Positions 36,661-48,096 of a stretch of DNA of 64,000 bases are shown one piece after another (position 1 is the stretch's first letter; each line of letters opens with the position of its first letter). Position numbers and translations under genes: made by a program. The stretch is taken from contig NZ_JBNDJK010000001.1 in assembly GCF_050434925.1 (NCBI RefSeq), positions 4,836,001-4,900,000 of the forward strand, in the 5' to 3' direction. The stretch is from Inquilinus ginsengisoli_B (lineage in GTDB: Bacteria > Pseudomonadota > Alphaproteobacteria > DSM-16000 > Inquilinaceae). A model generated the notes under the pieces. That model searched no databases. It was given only the letters and a program-made list of their open reading frames with translations, and was not told the origin of the DNA.

Positions 36661-37464
36661 TTGGTCGGCTTGTCGACGCACCCGGCGGACCACGAGCTGT
36701 CGGAGGAGCAGAGCCACGCCGTCGCCGGCCTGGTGCGGGAGGAGCTGGCGCGCCGCCGCATCTCGCGCCAGTTCCTGGCCGACCAGGCGAAGATCAGCCT
36801 GTCGACGCTGGAGAAGGCGCTATCCGGGCGCCGGCCCTTCACCCTGGCGACGCTGATCCGGCTGGAGGAGGCGCTGGGCGTGAAGCTGCGCCATCCGGAG
36901 CCGAAACCGGCCGCCCCCACCGCGCCTGTAAGGCTGGCCGGGCCGGTCGGCGTGGCGCCGGAGGGGCTCGGCTCCTATTCCCGGCCGGCCGTGTCCTGGA
37001 TCGAGGGCGAGTATCTGACGCTGCGGCCGTCCTTCGGCGACCGCCGGGCGATCTACGCCTACCGCACCGAGATCCGCTGGAACGACGCCGGGTCGCACCT
37101 GGCCTTCCATGAGGCCGAGCGGGTCGACGCCGCCTTCACCCAGCACGGCACCGTCTCGGTGCCGCACCAATCCGGACATATCTACCTGGTGACCAACACC
37201 CACGGGCAGTACCGCATGGCGGTGCTGGGCCGGCCGACCATCACCGGCGAGATGCACGGCATCCTGACCACGCTGCAGGCCGGCCCCGGATCGCAGCTGA
37301 CGCCGGTGGCGTCGCCGATCGTGCTGGTGCCGATGGCGGCGGCCGGCGCGCCGGAGTTCGGCCGCATCGTCGCCGACCATGCCTGCCACGCCCGATATCG
37401 CGACATCCTGCGGCGGACGGTGGAAGAATCCTTCGCGCGGTTCCTGCCGGTCTCGGCGGACTGA
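36661..37464 (+). CDS. XRE-family transcriptional regulator with C-terminal effector-like domain
   Basis: 267 residues from TTG 36661, chosen because GGAGGAGGG lies directly upstream and the three 10-bp repeats would otherwise be translated. The helix-turn-helix (about 25-75) reads 'ISRQFLADQAKISLSTLEKAL' and 'RRPFTLATLIRLEEALGV'. After a Pro-rich linker the C-terminal 170 residues ('SWIEGEYLTLRPSFGDRRAIYAY', 'VSVPHQSGHIYLVTNTHGQYRM') form a beta-rich domain seen in similar alphaproteobacterial regulators, with no named ligand. It is divergent from the sortase target gene and may control it and itself. Confidence 0.8.
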   Translation: MVGLSTHPADHELSEEQSHAVAGLVREELARRRISRQFLADQAKISLSTLEKALSGRRPFTLATLIRLEEALGVKLRHPEPKPAAPTAPVRLAGPVGVAPEGLGSYSRPAVSWIEGEYLTLRPSFGDRRAIYAYRTEIRWNDAGSHLAFHEAERVDAAFTQHGTVSVPHQSGHIYLVTNTHGQYRMAVLGRPTITGEMHGILTTLQAGPGSQLTPVASPIVLVPMAAAGAPEFGRIVADHACHARYRDILRRTVEESFARFLPVSAD

Positions 37465-37479
37465 AGACCCCGACCCTGG

Positions 37480-37791
37480 TCAGCCGTCGGCCAAGCCGTA
37501 GGACTCCAGCAGCTCGAACGCGTAGCGGGCTGCCTCCGGCGGGGTGGTGCATCGCTGGCTCACATCCCGGGAATAGGCCTTGAAGGCAGGCAGCTCGGTC
37601 AGCACGGAGCCGTCGTCCGACCGGGTGTTGACGAACAGGTGGATCCACTCCTCGCCGCTGCGGAACAGCAGATAGGCCACGCCCTCCGGCCTGGCGGCCT
37701 TCAGCTCGGCGAACACGGCTCGGGCCAGGGCCTCGTTCTCGGCGGCGAATTCGGGCTTGGTCGCATAGCGCACCAGGGTCAGTCTCGGCAT
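37480..37791 (-). CDS. Small protein with ABM-like dimeric ferredoxin fold (hypothetical)
   Basis: 103 residues from ATG 37791 (MPRLTLVRYATKPEFAAEN). The pattern 'VRYATKPEFAAENEALARAVFAEL', 'VAYLLFRSGEEWIHLFVN', 'LPAFKAYSRDVSQRCTTPPE' is the antibiotic-biosynthesis-monooxygenase-like fold. It is divergent from the ECF sigma factor gene with a 177-bp shared promoter region, and ECF sigma factors of this type usually control the neighbouring gene. Its activity is unknown. Confidence 0.7.
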   Translation of the reverse strand: MPRLTLVRYATKPEFAAENEALARAVFAELKAARPEGVAYLLFRSGEEWIHLFVNTRSDDGSVLTELPAFKAYSRDVSQRCTTPPEAARYAFELLESYGLADG

Positions 37792-37861
37792 CGGATCCGG
37801 TCCTCGTCTCGGACGACGCGCGAGATGCGCGTCGTCGACATCCAGGACGCCGCGCCGGACG

Positions 37862-37906
37862 CAAAGGATGTGGCCGAAATAATTTTTTGCGGTGGTGCAT
37901 CCTTTG
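37862..37906. promoter_or_regulatory. Long-spaced inverted repeat in the ECF sigma promoter region
   Basis: CAAAGGATG (37862-37870) and CATCCTTTG (37898-37906) are exact reverse complements with 27 bp between, which include the AT-rich AATAATTTTTTG. It sits between two divergent starts and could be a paired operator or two copies of a sigma-factor promoter element facing opposite genes. Confidence 0.5.
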
Positions 37907-37968
37907 GCGGGGGTCGGTCGTCCTTGGGACGGGGCCCTTCGTCCGGGGCCGGACACAGTGAGGCCGCG

Positions 37969-38847
37969 ATGCCCGACGGAAGCTTTGACACGGATGCCTT
38001 CGGCCGGCTGATGGCGGAACTGCGCCCGCGGCTGCACCGCTACTGCGCCCGCATGGTCGGATCGGCGATCGAGGGCGAGGATGTAGTGCAGGAAGCCTTC
38101 GCCAAAGCGGCGGAGGCGTTCCCGGCGGCCGGCTCGATCGCCCGGCCGGAGGGCTGGCTGTTCCGCATCGCCCACAACGCCGCGCTCGATGCCCTGCGCC
38201 GCCGCCGGCGCCGGGCGGAGATCCCGTCCGACCATGTCCTGGCCGGCCTGGCCGATCCCGCTGCCGCCGATGCGCGCGTGGCCGCGGCGGCTGGCCTGGA
38301 GATGCTGCTGCGCCTGCCCGTGGCGCAGCGGTCGTGCCTGGTGCTGATGGATGTGCTGGGTCATTCCCCGGCCGAGACCGCGGCCATCCTCGACCTCAGC
38401 GTGCCGGCCGTGAAGGCCGCCTTGCATCGCGGGAGGACGCGGCTCAAGCGGCTGGCCGCGATGCCCGACGCCCCGGCGCCCCGCCTGGCCGCGGCGGAAC
38501 GGGACCGGCTGCGCGCCTATGCCGACCGGTTCAACGCCCGCGACTTCGATGCCTTGCGCGACCTGCTGGCCGAGGACGTGCGGCTGGAGGTCGTGGGCCA
38601 GACCCGCCTGGCCGGGCGCCGGGATGTCTCGGTCTATTTCGGCCGCTACGAGCGCCTGTCCGACTGGTTCGTCACAGCCGGCATGGCCGAGGGGCGGCCG
38701 GCACTGCTGGTCCAAGACCCCGCCGATCCGGCAGCGGCAGTGCGCTACATCGTTCTACTCGACTGGACGGATGGGCGGATCGCGGCAATCCGCGACTTCC
38801 GCCACGCGCCCTATGTGATGGATGGCCTGGCCGTGTCCCGCGTCTAG
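37969..38847 (+). CDS. ECF RNA polymerase sigma factor with SnoaL-like C-terminal domain
   Basis: 292 residues from ATG 37969. Sigma region 2 (about 12-80: 'RYCARMVGSAIEGEDVVQEAFAK', 'WLFRIAHNAALDALRRRRRR') and region 4 (about 115-165: 'LMDVLGHSPAETAAILDLSV', 'KAALHRGRTRLKRL') are followed by a SnoaL/NTF2-like domain ('LRAYADRFNARDFDALRDLLAEDV' to the end). This is the ECF41-type layout, in which the fused C-terminal domain regulates the sigma activity in place of a separate anti-sigma factor. ECF41 usually pairs with a carboxymuconolactone decarboxylase-like gene; here the neighbour is an ABM-like gene instead. Confidence 0.88.
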   Translation: MPDGSFDTDAFGRLMAELRPRLHRYCARMVGSAIEGEDVVQEAFAKAAEAFPAAGSIARPEGWLFRIAHNAALDALRRRRRRAEIPSDHVLAGLADPAAADARVAAAAGLEMLLRLPVAQRSCLVLMDVLGHSPAETAAILDLSVPAVKAALHRGRTRLKRLAAMPDAPAPRLAAAERDRLRAYADRFNARDFDALRDLLAEDVRLEVVGQTRLAGRRDVSVYFGRYERLSDWFVTAGMAEGRPALLVQDPADPAAAVRYIVLLDWTDGRIAAIRDFRHAPYVMDGLAVSRV

Positions 38848-38969
38848 AAGCCCGTCGCCATCCCGCATTTGCCGCCCCGGCCCCGCGTCCTATCATCCCC
38901 GGATCGGCGCCCGAGTCTGCACGGCGATCATTGGTGCGAGACATGGGGGCGCGGCGACACGGGGCCGAG

Positions 38970-42167
<3,198 letters not shown>

Positions 42168-42302
42168 GCCTTCCGCCACGGTAAGACCGCAATTCGGCGC
42201 GATTCCGGCGCCGCCCGGCGCGAATGCGGCCATGATTGCCTGCTGTGATGACGTCATTCGTGCCGACTCGGCAGCAGTCGTATTTCAGAAGGCTCATTCA
42301 CC

Positions 42303-43223
42303 GTGCGCACCTCTCCCCGTCAGATGCAGGGACTCGCGCTGTATGCCCTGGGCGTCGGCGCCTTCGCGACGATGGATGCCTTCGCCAAATATCTCAGCGG
42401 CAGCTACCCGGTCGCCGAGATCATCCTGATCCGCGCCCTGTTCGGATACCTGCCGATCCTGGTCCAGTACCGCATGGGCACCGTGCGTGGGATGCAGGCG
42501 GTGCGGTCCAGCAAGCCGCTGCTGCAGCTGCTGCGCGGCGGCTTCGTGCTGGCGGCCGGCGCCACCTTCTTCCTCAGCCTGTCCGGCCTGTCGCTGGCCG
42601 ACGCGACCGCGATCTCCCTGGCCGCGCCGGTGTTCATGGCGCTGTTCGGCATCGCCGTGCTGCGCGAGCCGGCAGGCCGCGAGACTTATGTCAGTATCGC
42701 CATCGCTTTGGCCGGCGGCCTGCTGATCGTGCGGCCCACCGACGGGATGAATTTCTATGCCGTGATCGCGGTGGTGTCGGCGCTGTTCTACGCCCTCGGT
42801 GTGGTCGCGACGCGTCGGGCCGGGCAGGCCGACCCGCCGATCGTGACCGCGATCTGGGGCAACACCGTGATGGTGATAGCCTCCGCGGCCATGATCCTGC
42901 ACTCGGGCTGGGTCTGGCCGACCGCCGATGACTGTCTGCCCTTCATCGGCGTCGGTCTGGCCGGCGGGCTGGCCAACCTGCTCTATATCGGCGGGCTGCG
43001 GCTCAGCGGCGTCTCCGACGTCGCCGTGATCGACTACTCGATCTTCGCCTGGGCGGCGGCGTTCAGCGTCCTGGTCTTCCATGAGGAGATCGCGACCCTC
43101 AGCCTGATCGGGGCGGCCCTGATCGTGTGCGGCGGGGTGTACAGCGCCGTGGCGAAATGGCTGCGGTCGCGGGACGAGCCGGCGGAGGCGCCGCTGGCCC
43201 TCGGCATGGGGCCGACGTCCTGA
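42303..43223 (+). CDS. EamA/DMT family transporter
   Basis: 306 residues from GTG 42303 (an in-frame ATG lies at 42327). About ten transmembrane segments fall in two EamA halves: 'LYALGVGAFATMDAFAKYLS', 'IILIRALFGYLPIL' and 'LSLADATAISLAAPVFMALFG' in the first, 'DVAVIDYSIFAWAAAFSVLVF' in the second. It is a drug/metabolite-type exporter of unknown substrate in the inner membrane. It lies 135 bp after the EndoQ-helicase gene and ends near a GC-rich hairpin. Confidence 0.88.
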   Translation: MRTSPRQMQGLALYALGVGAFATMDAFAKYLSGSYPVAEIILIRALFGYLPILVQYRMGTVRGMQAVRSSKPLLQLLRGGFVLAAGATFFLSLSGLSLADATAISLAAPVFMALFGIAVLREPAGRETYVSIAIALAGGLLIVRPTDGMNFYAVIAVVSALFYALGVVATRRAGQADPPIVTAIWGNTVMVIASAAMILHSGWVWPTADDCLPFIGVGLAGGLANLLYIGGLRLSGVSDVAVIDYSIFAWAAAFSVLVFHEEIATLSLIGAALIVCGGVYSAVAKWLRSRDEPAEAPLALGMGPTS

Positions 43224-43555
43224 AACGAGCGGGCTGATACGAGACCGGGCTGACATAAGATCGGGCTGAAACGAGATCGGGGGCGAACCCGCCCCCGTCT
43301 CCCGTCGCTCTACCATCCCTGTCCGGTGGTCCGCTGGGTCGCCGTAAGACGCCCATCGAGCTGCTGATTGCGGGCGAACAGAATATGCCCGTTTGACTAT
43401 CGACGCTCCGAATATGATCCCCAATTCAAATCAAGGCCGCCTCAGGCTCGATGGGCGTACCATCCGGTGGGACAGTATGGCCATCGTAACCAACCAGCGT
43501 GAATCGAACGTGAATTCGTTTCGCGACCGCAACGCGCAACGAAAGGATCTTGCGG
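43224..43555. other. Intergenic region with 16-bp tandem repeats and a spaced inverted repeat
   Basis: 332 bp without a supported gene. 43223-43280 holds about four imperfect copies of a 16-bp unit, ACGAGATCGGGCTGA plus one base. GGGGGCG/CGCCCCC (43279-43296) is a hairpin that may end the EamA transcript. ACGCCCATCGAGC (43349-43361) is repeated exactly inverted at 43446-43458, enclosing 84 bp. AAAGGATCT at 43542-43550 serves the GST start. Confidence 0.6.
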
Positions 43556-44275
43556 ATGACCTATGAGCTCTACTACTGGCCCGAGATCCAGGGTCGCGGC
43601 GAGTTCGTCCGGCTGGCGCTCGAGCAGGCCGGCGCCGAGTATGTCGATGTCGCCCGCGAGGAGGACGACGACCTGCCCGGGCTGATGCACTACATGCAGG
43701 ATGGGGCGGTGCCGCAGCCGCCCTTCGCGCCGCCCTATCTCAAGGCCGGCGACCTGCTGATCGGCCAGACCGCCAACATCCTGCTGTTCCTGGGCGACCG
43801 GCACGGGCTGGCACCGGCGGACGAGGCGGGGCGGCTATGGACGCACCAGCTGCAGCTCACCATCGCCGACCTCGTGGTCGAGGTGCACGACACCCATCAC
43901 CCGGTGGGCAGCGGCCTGTACTATGAGGACCAGAAGCCGGAGGCGAAGCGCCGCGCCGAGGATTTCCTGGCCCATCGCGTGCCGAAATATCTCGGCTATT
44001 TCGAGCGGGTGATGGCGCGCAACCCGGCCGGCGACGCGCATCTGGTCGGGGCCGAAATCACCAGTGCCGATTTGTCGATGTTCCAGATCATCGCCGGGCT
44101 GCGCTACGCCTTCCCGAAGGCGATGGCGCGGATCGAGCCGAAGCATCGGCGCCTGGTGGCGTTGCACGATCTCGTGGCGGCGCTGCCGCGCGTGAAGACC
44201 TATCTGGCCTCGCCGCGGCGCATCCCGTTCAACCAGATGGGCATCTTCCGCCACTATCCCGAGCTCGATCCCTGA
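43556..44275 (+). CDS. Glutathione S-transferase family protein
   Basis: 239 residues from ATG 43556 (MTYELYYWPEIQGRGEFVR), with AAAGGATCT upstream. The N-terminal thioredoxin fold has the catalytic-tyrosine-like YYWPEIQGRGEF and the 'LKAGDLLIGQTANILLFLG' glutathione-binding cis-Pro/Ser region. The C-terminal helical domain contains 'YFERVMARNPAGDAHLVGAEI' and 'SADLSMFQIIAGLRYAFPKA'. It resembles the sigma/prostaglandin-type GSTs. It conjugates or isomerises electrophiles with glutathione. A GntR-type operator separates it from the next gene. Confidence 0.88.
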   Translation: MTYELYYWPEIQGRGEFVRLALEQAGAEYVDVAREEDDDLPGLMHYMQDGAVPQPPFAPPYLKAGDLLIGQTANILLFLGDRHGLAPADEAGRLWTHQLQLTIADLVVEVHDTHHPVGSGLYYEDQKPEAKRRAEDFLAHRVPKYLGYFERVMARNPAGDAHLVGAEITSADLSMFQIIAGLRYAFPKAMARIEPKHRRLVALHDLVAALPRVKTYLASPRRIPFNQMGIFRHYPELDP

Positions 44276-44279
44276 TTTA

Positions 44280-44294
44280 TATTGTCAGACAATA
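44280..44294. promoter_or_regulatory. GntR (FCD)-type operator
   Basis: TATTGTC-A-GACAATA is a perfect 15-bp palindrome matching the TTGTCnGACAA form bound by FadR/FCD-subfamily GntR regulators. It lies 21 bp before the start of the dehydrogenase gene and just after the GST stop. No GntR gene is in the window. Confidence 0.65.
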
Positions 44295-44314
44295 ATCCAT
44301 CACGGGAGGAGCGG

Positions 44315-45175
44315 ATGATCATCGTCACCGGCGGCAGCGGCCAGGCGGGCCGCGCCTGCCTGAAGGACCTGATCGCGCATGGCCACGACGTCTGCTCGGT
44401 CGACCTGGCGCCGCCGGCCGACCCGTCAGTCCGGCACAGCCGGGTCGACCTGACCGATTACGGCCAGACCATCGCCGCCTTCTCGGCGATCGACGACCGG
44501 GTGTCGCAGGTCACCGGCATCGTTCATCTGGCGGCGATCCGCGCCCCCGGCCTGGCGCCGAACCACGTCATCTTCGAAACCAACACCGTCAGCACCTACA
44601 ATGTGTTCGAGGCGGCGCGGCAGCTGAAGATCCGCAACATCGTCTGGGCCTCGAGCGAGACCGTGCTGGGCCTGCCCTTCGCCGACCCGCCGCCCTATGT
44701 GCCGGTTGACGAGGAGTATCCAGGGCGGCCGGAGACCGCCTATTCCCTGTCCAAGCTGATGGGCGAGGAGATGGCCAAGCAGTTCTGCCGCTGGGACCCG
44801 GAGACCAAGATCATCGGGCTGCGCCTGTCCAACGTCATGGACCCGGAGCGCTATGCCGAGTTCCCGGGCTTCGATGACGACCCGCGCAAGCGCAACTGGA
44901 ACCTGTGGGCCTATATCGACGCGCGCGACGCCGCCCAGGCGATCCGGCTGGCGCTGGACTCGAAGCTGAGCGGCGCCGATGTCTTCGTCATCGCTAATGC
45001 CGATTCGGTGATGAGCCAGCCGAACGACACGCTGCTCGACGCCGTCTATCCCGGCGTGCCGCGGAAGCGCTCCTTCGGCCCGAACGAGACCCTGCTGTCG
45101 ATCGAGAAGGCGCGGCGGATGCTGGGCTACGAGCCGCGCTACAGCTGGCGCGACCCGGCGTCGCGGTCGGCATAG
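44315..45175 (+). CDS. NAD(P)-dependent epimerase/dehydratase (SDR, uronate-dehydrogenase-like)
   Basis: 286 residues from ATG 44315 (MIIVTGGSGQAGRACLKDL) with GGGAGGAG upstream; an in-frame TTG at 44282 would overlap the operator. Rossmann motif TGGSGQAG, 'GIVHLAAIRAPG', and the active-site YSLSKLMGEE (YxxxK) define an extended SDR. 'WASSETVLGLPF' supplies the catalytic Ser. The order and length resemble sugar-acid dehydrogenases and nucleotide-sugar epimerases. The upstream FCD-GntR operator fits a hexuronate or sugar-acid pathway, but the substrate is not proven. Confidence 0.83.
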   Translation: MIIVTGGSGQAGRACLKDLIAHGHDVCSVDLAPPADPSVRHSRVDLTDYGQTIAAFSAIDDRVSQVTGIVHLAAIRAPGLAPNHVIFETNTVSTYNVFEAARQLKIRNIVWASSETVLGLPFADPPPYVPVDEEYPGRPETAYSLSKLMGEEMAKQFCRWDPETKIIGLRLSNVMDPERYAEFPGFDDDPRKRNWNLWAYIDARDAAQAIRLALDSKLSGADVFVIANADSVMSQPNDTLLDAVYPGVPRKRSFGPNETLLSIEKARRMLGYEPRYSWRDPASRSA

Positions 45176-45295
45176 TGCCGCCGGGATGGGCTTGCCGGAG
45201 CTCTATGTTGCAGTGCACAATGTTCTGACGCAGGCACCGGCGAACGGGTCTGCCGGAGGAAGCCCCCGGGTGGTGCACAACCCAGGGAGCGGAAG

Positions 45296-45520
45296 ATGGA
45301 CGTGTTCACCACCCTCATTCTCGTCTGCGCCACGGCGCTGCCGCAGAGCGACTGCAACCGGAACACCGCGGTCGATGTGGTCGCCGGCCCGGTGGCGCCG
45401 ACGCCGCTCGGCTGCGGCTTCACCGGCCAGGCGATGCTGGCCAGCACCGCGCTGGGGCCGGAGCTGGGCGAGGGCCGCTATCTCAAGATCGTCTGCGACC
45501 GGCGGCACGCCGAAGGCTAA
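45296..45520 (+). CDS. Small hypothetical protein
   Basis: 74 residues, with GGGAGCGG upstream of ATG 45296. A short hydrophobic start (MDVFTTLILVCATALPQSDC) is followed by 'TAVDVVAGPVAPTPLGCGFTG' and 'QAMLASTALGPELGEGRYLKI'. Similar short proteins occur in other Alphaproteobacteria, where they are annotated hypothetical. Four cysteines (C11, C20, the GCGF Cys, VCDR) suggest disulfides or metal binding. It converges with pnkp, overlapping by 4 bp. Confidence 0.6.
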   Translation: MDVFTTLILVCATALPQSDCNRNTAVDVVAGPVAPTPLGCGFTGQAMLASTALGPELGEGRYLKIVCDRRHAEG

Positions 45521-48096
45521 AGCCGCGGGTCGATCGGTTCGCTCTCCAGCGCCAGCACGCCGAAGACGCATTCATGGACCCGGCGCAGCGGCTCGCGCGA
45601 CACGAAGCGCCGCAGCGCCTCGTGGCCGAGGGAGAATTCACGCAGGGCCAGGTTGCGCTTGCCCCCCAGCTTGCGCTCGCGCAGCCGGACCAGGTTCTCC
45701 GGCAGGTCGTATTCCGGACCGTAGATGATGCGCAGGTATTCCCGGCCGCGCACCTTCACCGCCGGCTGGATCAGGCCCTTCGGACCGCGGGCGATGAAGT
45801 CGCGCGGCTTCACCACCATGCCTTCGCCGCCCGCCGCGGTCATCGCCTCCCACCAGGAGACCGCTTCGGCGCAGGCGGCCTCGTCCGCCAGATCGACCCG
45901 CCGCCAGCGCGTCGCGGCCACGGCCGGGCCCCCGGCCTGCGCCAGCCGGTCGGCGACGCCCATGTGCCAGGCGTGGTCCTGGTCGAAGCAGACGCGCCCT
46001 TCGGCCGCCAGCAGGTGGAAGGGGGCGATGCGCAGATCGTCGATGCCGGAGACCGGCCAGACATAGGGCGCCCAGGCCCGGCCATAGGCTTCGGCCCGGT
46101 CGCGCCGCCCGGCGACGCGCTGCTGCAGATCCGCCAGCGGCAGGCCGCGCCCGACCGCCCGGGCCAGCGCGTCGCCGGCTGCCGTCAGCCCGGCCAGGCT
46201 GGCGGCGGCGACCGGGGCGTACTGGCTCTCGATCAGGGCGCCGGCCTTGGCCGACCACGGCATGATCTCGGCGTCGAACAGCAGCCAGCCGGTGTCCAGC
46301 TCCGACCATAGACCGGCCTCGTCCGCCGCCGCCCGCAGCCGTTCGAGCACGGCCTCGGTGGTCGCCGGGTCGGCGAAGAAGGCGCGGCCCGTCCGGGTCC
46401 AGATCGCCCCGGTCCCGTCTCCGGTCACGCCGAACCGCGCCCGGGCGGTGGCGGCGTCGCGGCACAGCGCGATCACGGCGCGCGAGCCCATGTGCTTCTC
46501 CTGGCACATGACCTCGGCCACGCCGCGCCCGCGGAAATGCTCGAACGCTTCCTCCGGCCGCTCCAGCCACTCCTCCCGGGCGCTGGTCTCGACCGGCGAC
46601 ATGGTCGGCGGCAGGTAGACCAGCCATTGCGGCGCGATGGCGAAGCGGCTCATCACCTCCAGCGCCGCGGCCGCGTTCTCGGCGGCGACCTCGATCCGGC
46701 CGCGCAGCTGCGTCTCGACCCAGCGCCGCCCGACCACGTCCTCCATGTCGAGCAGATCGTCGGCCTCGGCCTGGGCGCTGCGTTCGTCGGCGCGCGGTGC
46801 CAGCGGGCGGACCGGCTCGCTCCACACCCGTTCGGCCGGCACCGAGACCAGCTCCTTCTCCGGCCAGCGCAGGGCGGTCAGCCGGCCGCCGAAGACACAG
46901 CCGGTGTCGAGGCAGATGGTGCTGTTGACCCATTCCGGGTCGAGCACCGGCGTGTGGCCATAGGCGATCGCCGTCGGTCCGCGATAGGCCGCCGCCCAGT
47001 CCAGCCGGACGGGCAGGCCGAACTCGTCGGTCTCGCCGGTGGTCTCGCCATACAGGGCGAATTCGCGAACCGCGGGCGAGGCGCGGCCGATCATCTCCGG
47101 CTTCAGCCCGGCATGGGCGACCGCCAGCTTGCCGCCGTCCAGCCAGACATGGCTCAGCAGCCCGTCCAGGAACGGCTTGATCGCGGCCTTGAAGGCTGGC
47201 CCTTCGGCCTCGAGCTGGTCGATCGACTGCTGCAGGCCGTGCGCGATCCTGACGTCGCGGCCGTCCAGCCACCGCGCCAGCTTGCGGTCGTGGTTGCCGT
47301 TGACGACATGGCCGGTACCGGCCGCCGCCATGCTCATGGCGATGCGCAGCACGTCGGGCGTGCGCGGGCCGCGATCGACCAGATCGCCGACGAACACGGC
47401 CTTGCGGCCCGGCGGCGGCGTCACCGTGACCTGGCGCCCGCCCTCGGCCTCCTGCCAGTCGACCGAATAGCCCAGGCGGCGCAGCAGCGCCGCGAGCTCG
47501 TCGGCGCAGCCATGGACGTCGCCGATGATGTCGAACGGGCCGGCATCGTCGCGCTTGTCGGTCCACAGCGGCCGGCGCTCGACCGTCGCGGCGTCGATGC
47601 CCTCGGCGGTTCCCAGCCGCCACACCTGGCGGAAGCCCTCGCGCTGCAGCCCGCCAAGGCCGCGCCGGATCTCCGACATCATCCGCACCACCACCTGCGG
47701 GCCGAAGGGCCGGTCGGGCCGGGCCTTGTTGCGCTCGATGCAGAGGTCGATGCCGGGGTCGAGCACGATCGCCACCGGCAAGGCGTGCCAGCGCCGGGCC
47801 AGCGCGACCCAGTCCTTGCGGTCGGCGGCGCGGACATTGGTGGCGTCGATCACCGTCAGGCGCCGGTTCTTGAGGCGTTTCTCGGCGATGGTGCGGACCA
47901 GGTCGAAGGCGTCGGCCGTCGCCGCCTGATCGGTCTCGTCATCCGACACCAGGCCGCGACAGCGGTCCGACGAGATGATCTCGGTCGGCCGGAAGTGCCG
48001 CGCGGCGAAGCTCGACTTGCCCGACCCGGTGGCGCCGATCAGGACGACCAGGGCGAAATCGGGAATGTCGATGCGGGAGGGATCGGCGGCCTTCAT
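45517..48096 (-). CDS. pnkp: Polynucleotide kinase-phosphatase-ligase (bacterial Pnkp)
   Basis: 859 residues from ATG 48096 (MKAADPSRIDIPDFALVVL), overlapping the hen1 stop (ATGA). Kinase P-loop GATGSGKSS (21-29) and DATNVR (84-89) give 5'-OH phosphorylation. The metallophosphoesterase has GDVHG (192-196), GDLVDRG (237-243) and GNHD (267-270) for 2',3'-cyclic phosphate removal. The ligase-like domain has nucleotidyl lysine Lys534 in 'CQEKHMGSRAV', 'GEGMVVKP' and 'AVKVRGREYLRIIYG'. The domain order and length match Clostridium thermocellum Pnkp (about 870). With Hen1 it heals and seals broken RNA, e.g. tRNA cut by ribotoxins. Confidence 0.93.
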   Translation of the reverse strand: MKAADPSRIDIPDFALVVLIGATGSGKSSFAARHFRPTEIISSDRCRGLVSDDETDQAATADAFDLVRTIAEKRLKNRRLTVIDATNVRAADRKDWVALARRWHALPVAIVLDPGIDLCIERNKARPDRPFGPQVVVRMMSEIRRGLGGLQREGFRQVWRLGTAEGIDAATVERRPLWTDKRDDAGPFDIIGDVHGCADELAALLRRLGYSVDWQEAEGGRQVTVTPPPGRKAVFVGDLVDRGPRTPDVLRIAMSMAAAGTGHVVNGNHDRKLARWLDGRDVRIAHGLQQSIDQLEAEGPAFKAAIKPFLDGLLSHVWLDGGKLAVAHAGLKPEMIGRASPAVREFALYGETTGETDEFGLPVRLDWAAAYRGPTAIAYGHTPVLDPEWVNSTICLDTGCVFGGRLTALRWPEKELVSVPAERVWSEPVRPLAPRADERSAQAEADDLLDMEDVVGRRWVETQLRGRIEVAAENAAAALEVMSRFAIAPQWLVYLPPTMSPVETSAREEWLERPEEAFEHFRGRGVAEVMCQEKHMGSRAVIALCRDAATARARFGVTGDGTGAIWTRTGRAFFADPATTEAVLERLRAAADEAGLWSELDTGWLLFDAEIMPWSAKAGALIESQYAPVAAASLAGLTAAGDALARAVGRGLPLADLQQRVAGRRDRAEAYGRAWAPYVWPVSGIDDLRIAPFHLLAAEGRVCFDQDHAWHMGVADRLAQAGGPAVAATRWRRVDLADEAACAEAVSWWEAMTAAGGEGMVVKPRDFIARGPKGLIQPAVKVRGREYLRIIYGPEYDLPENLVRLRERKLGGKRNLALREFSLGHEALRRFVSREPLRRVHECVFGVLALESEPIDPRL

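Noticed and set aside
38334..38969. Extended start of the nuclease-helicase gene into the sigma factor gene
   Set aside because: The extra 212 codons are an out-of-frame reading of the sigma factor; the PHP family begins at MRFHADLHVHS.
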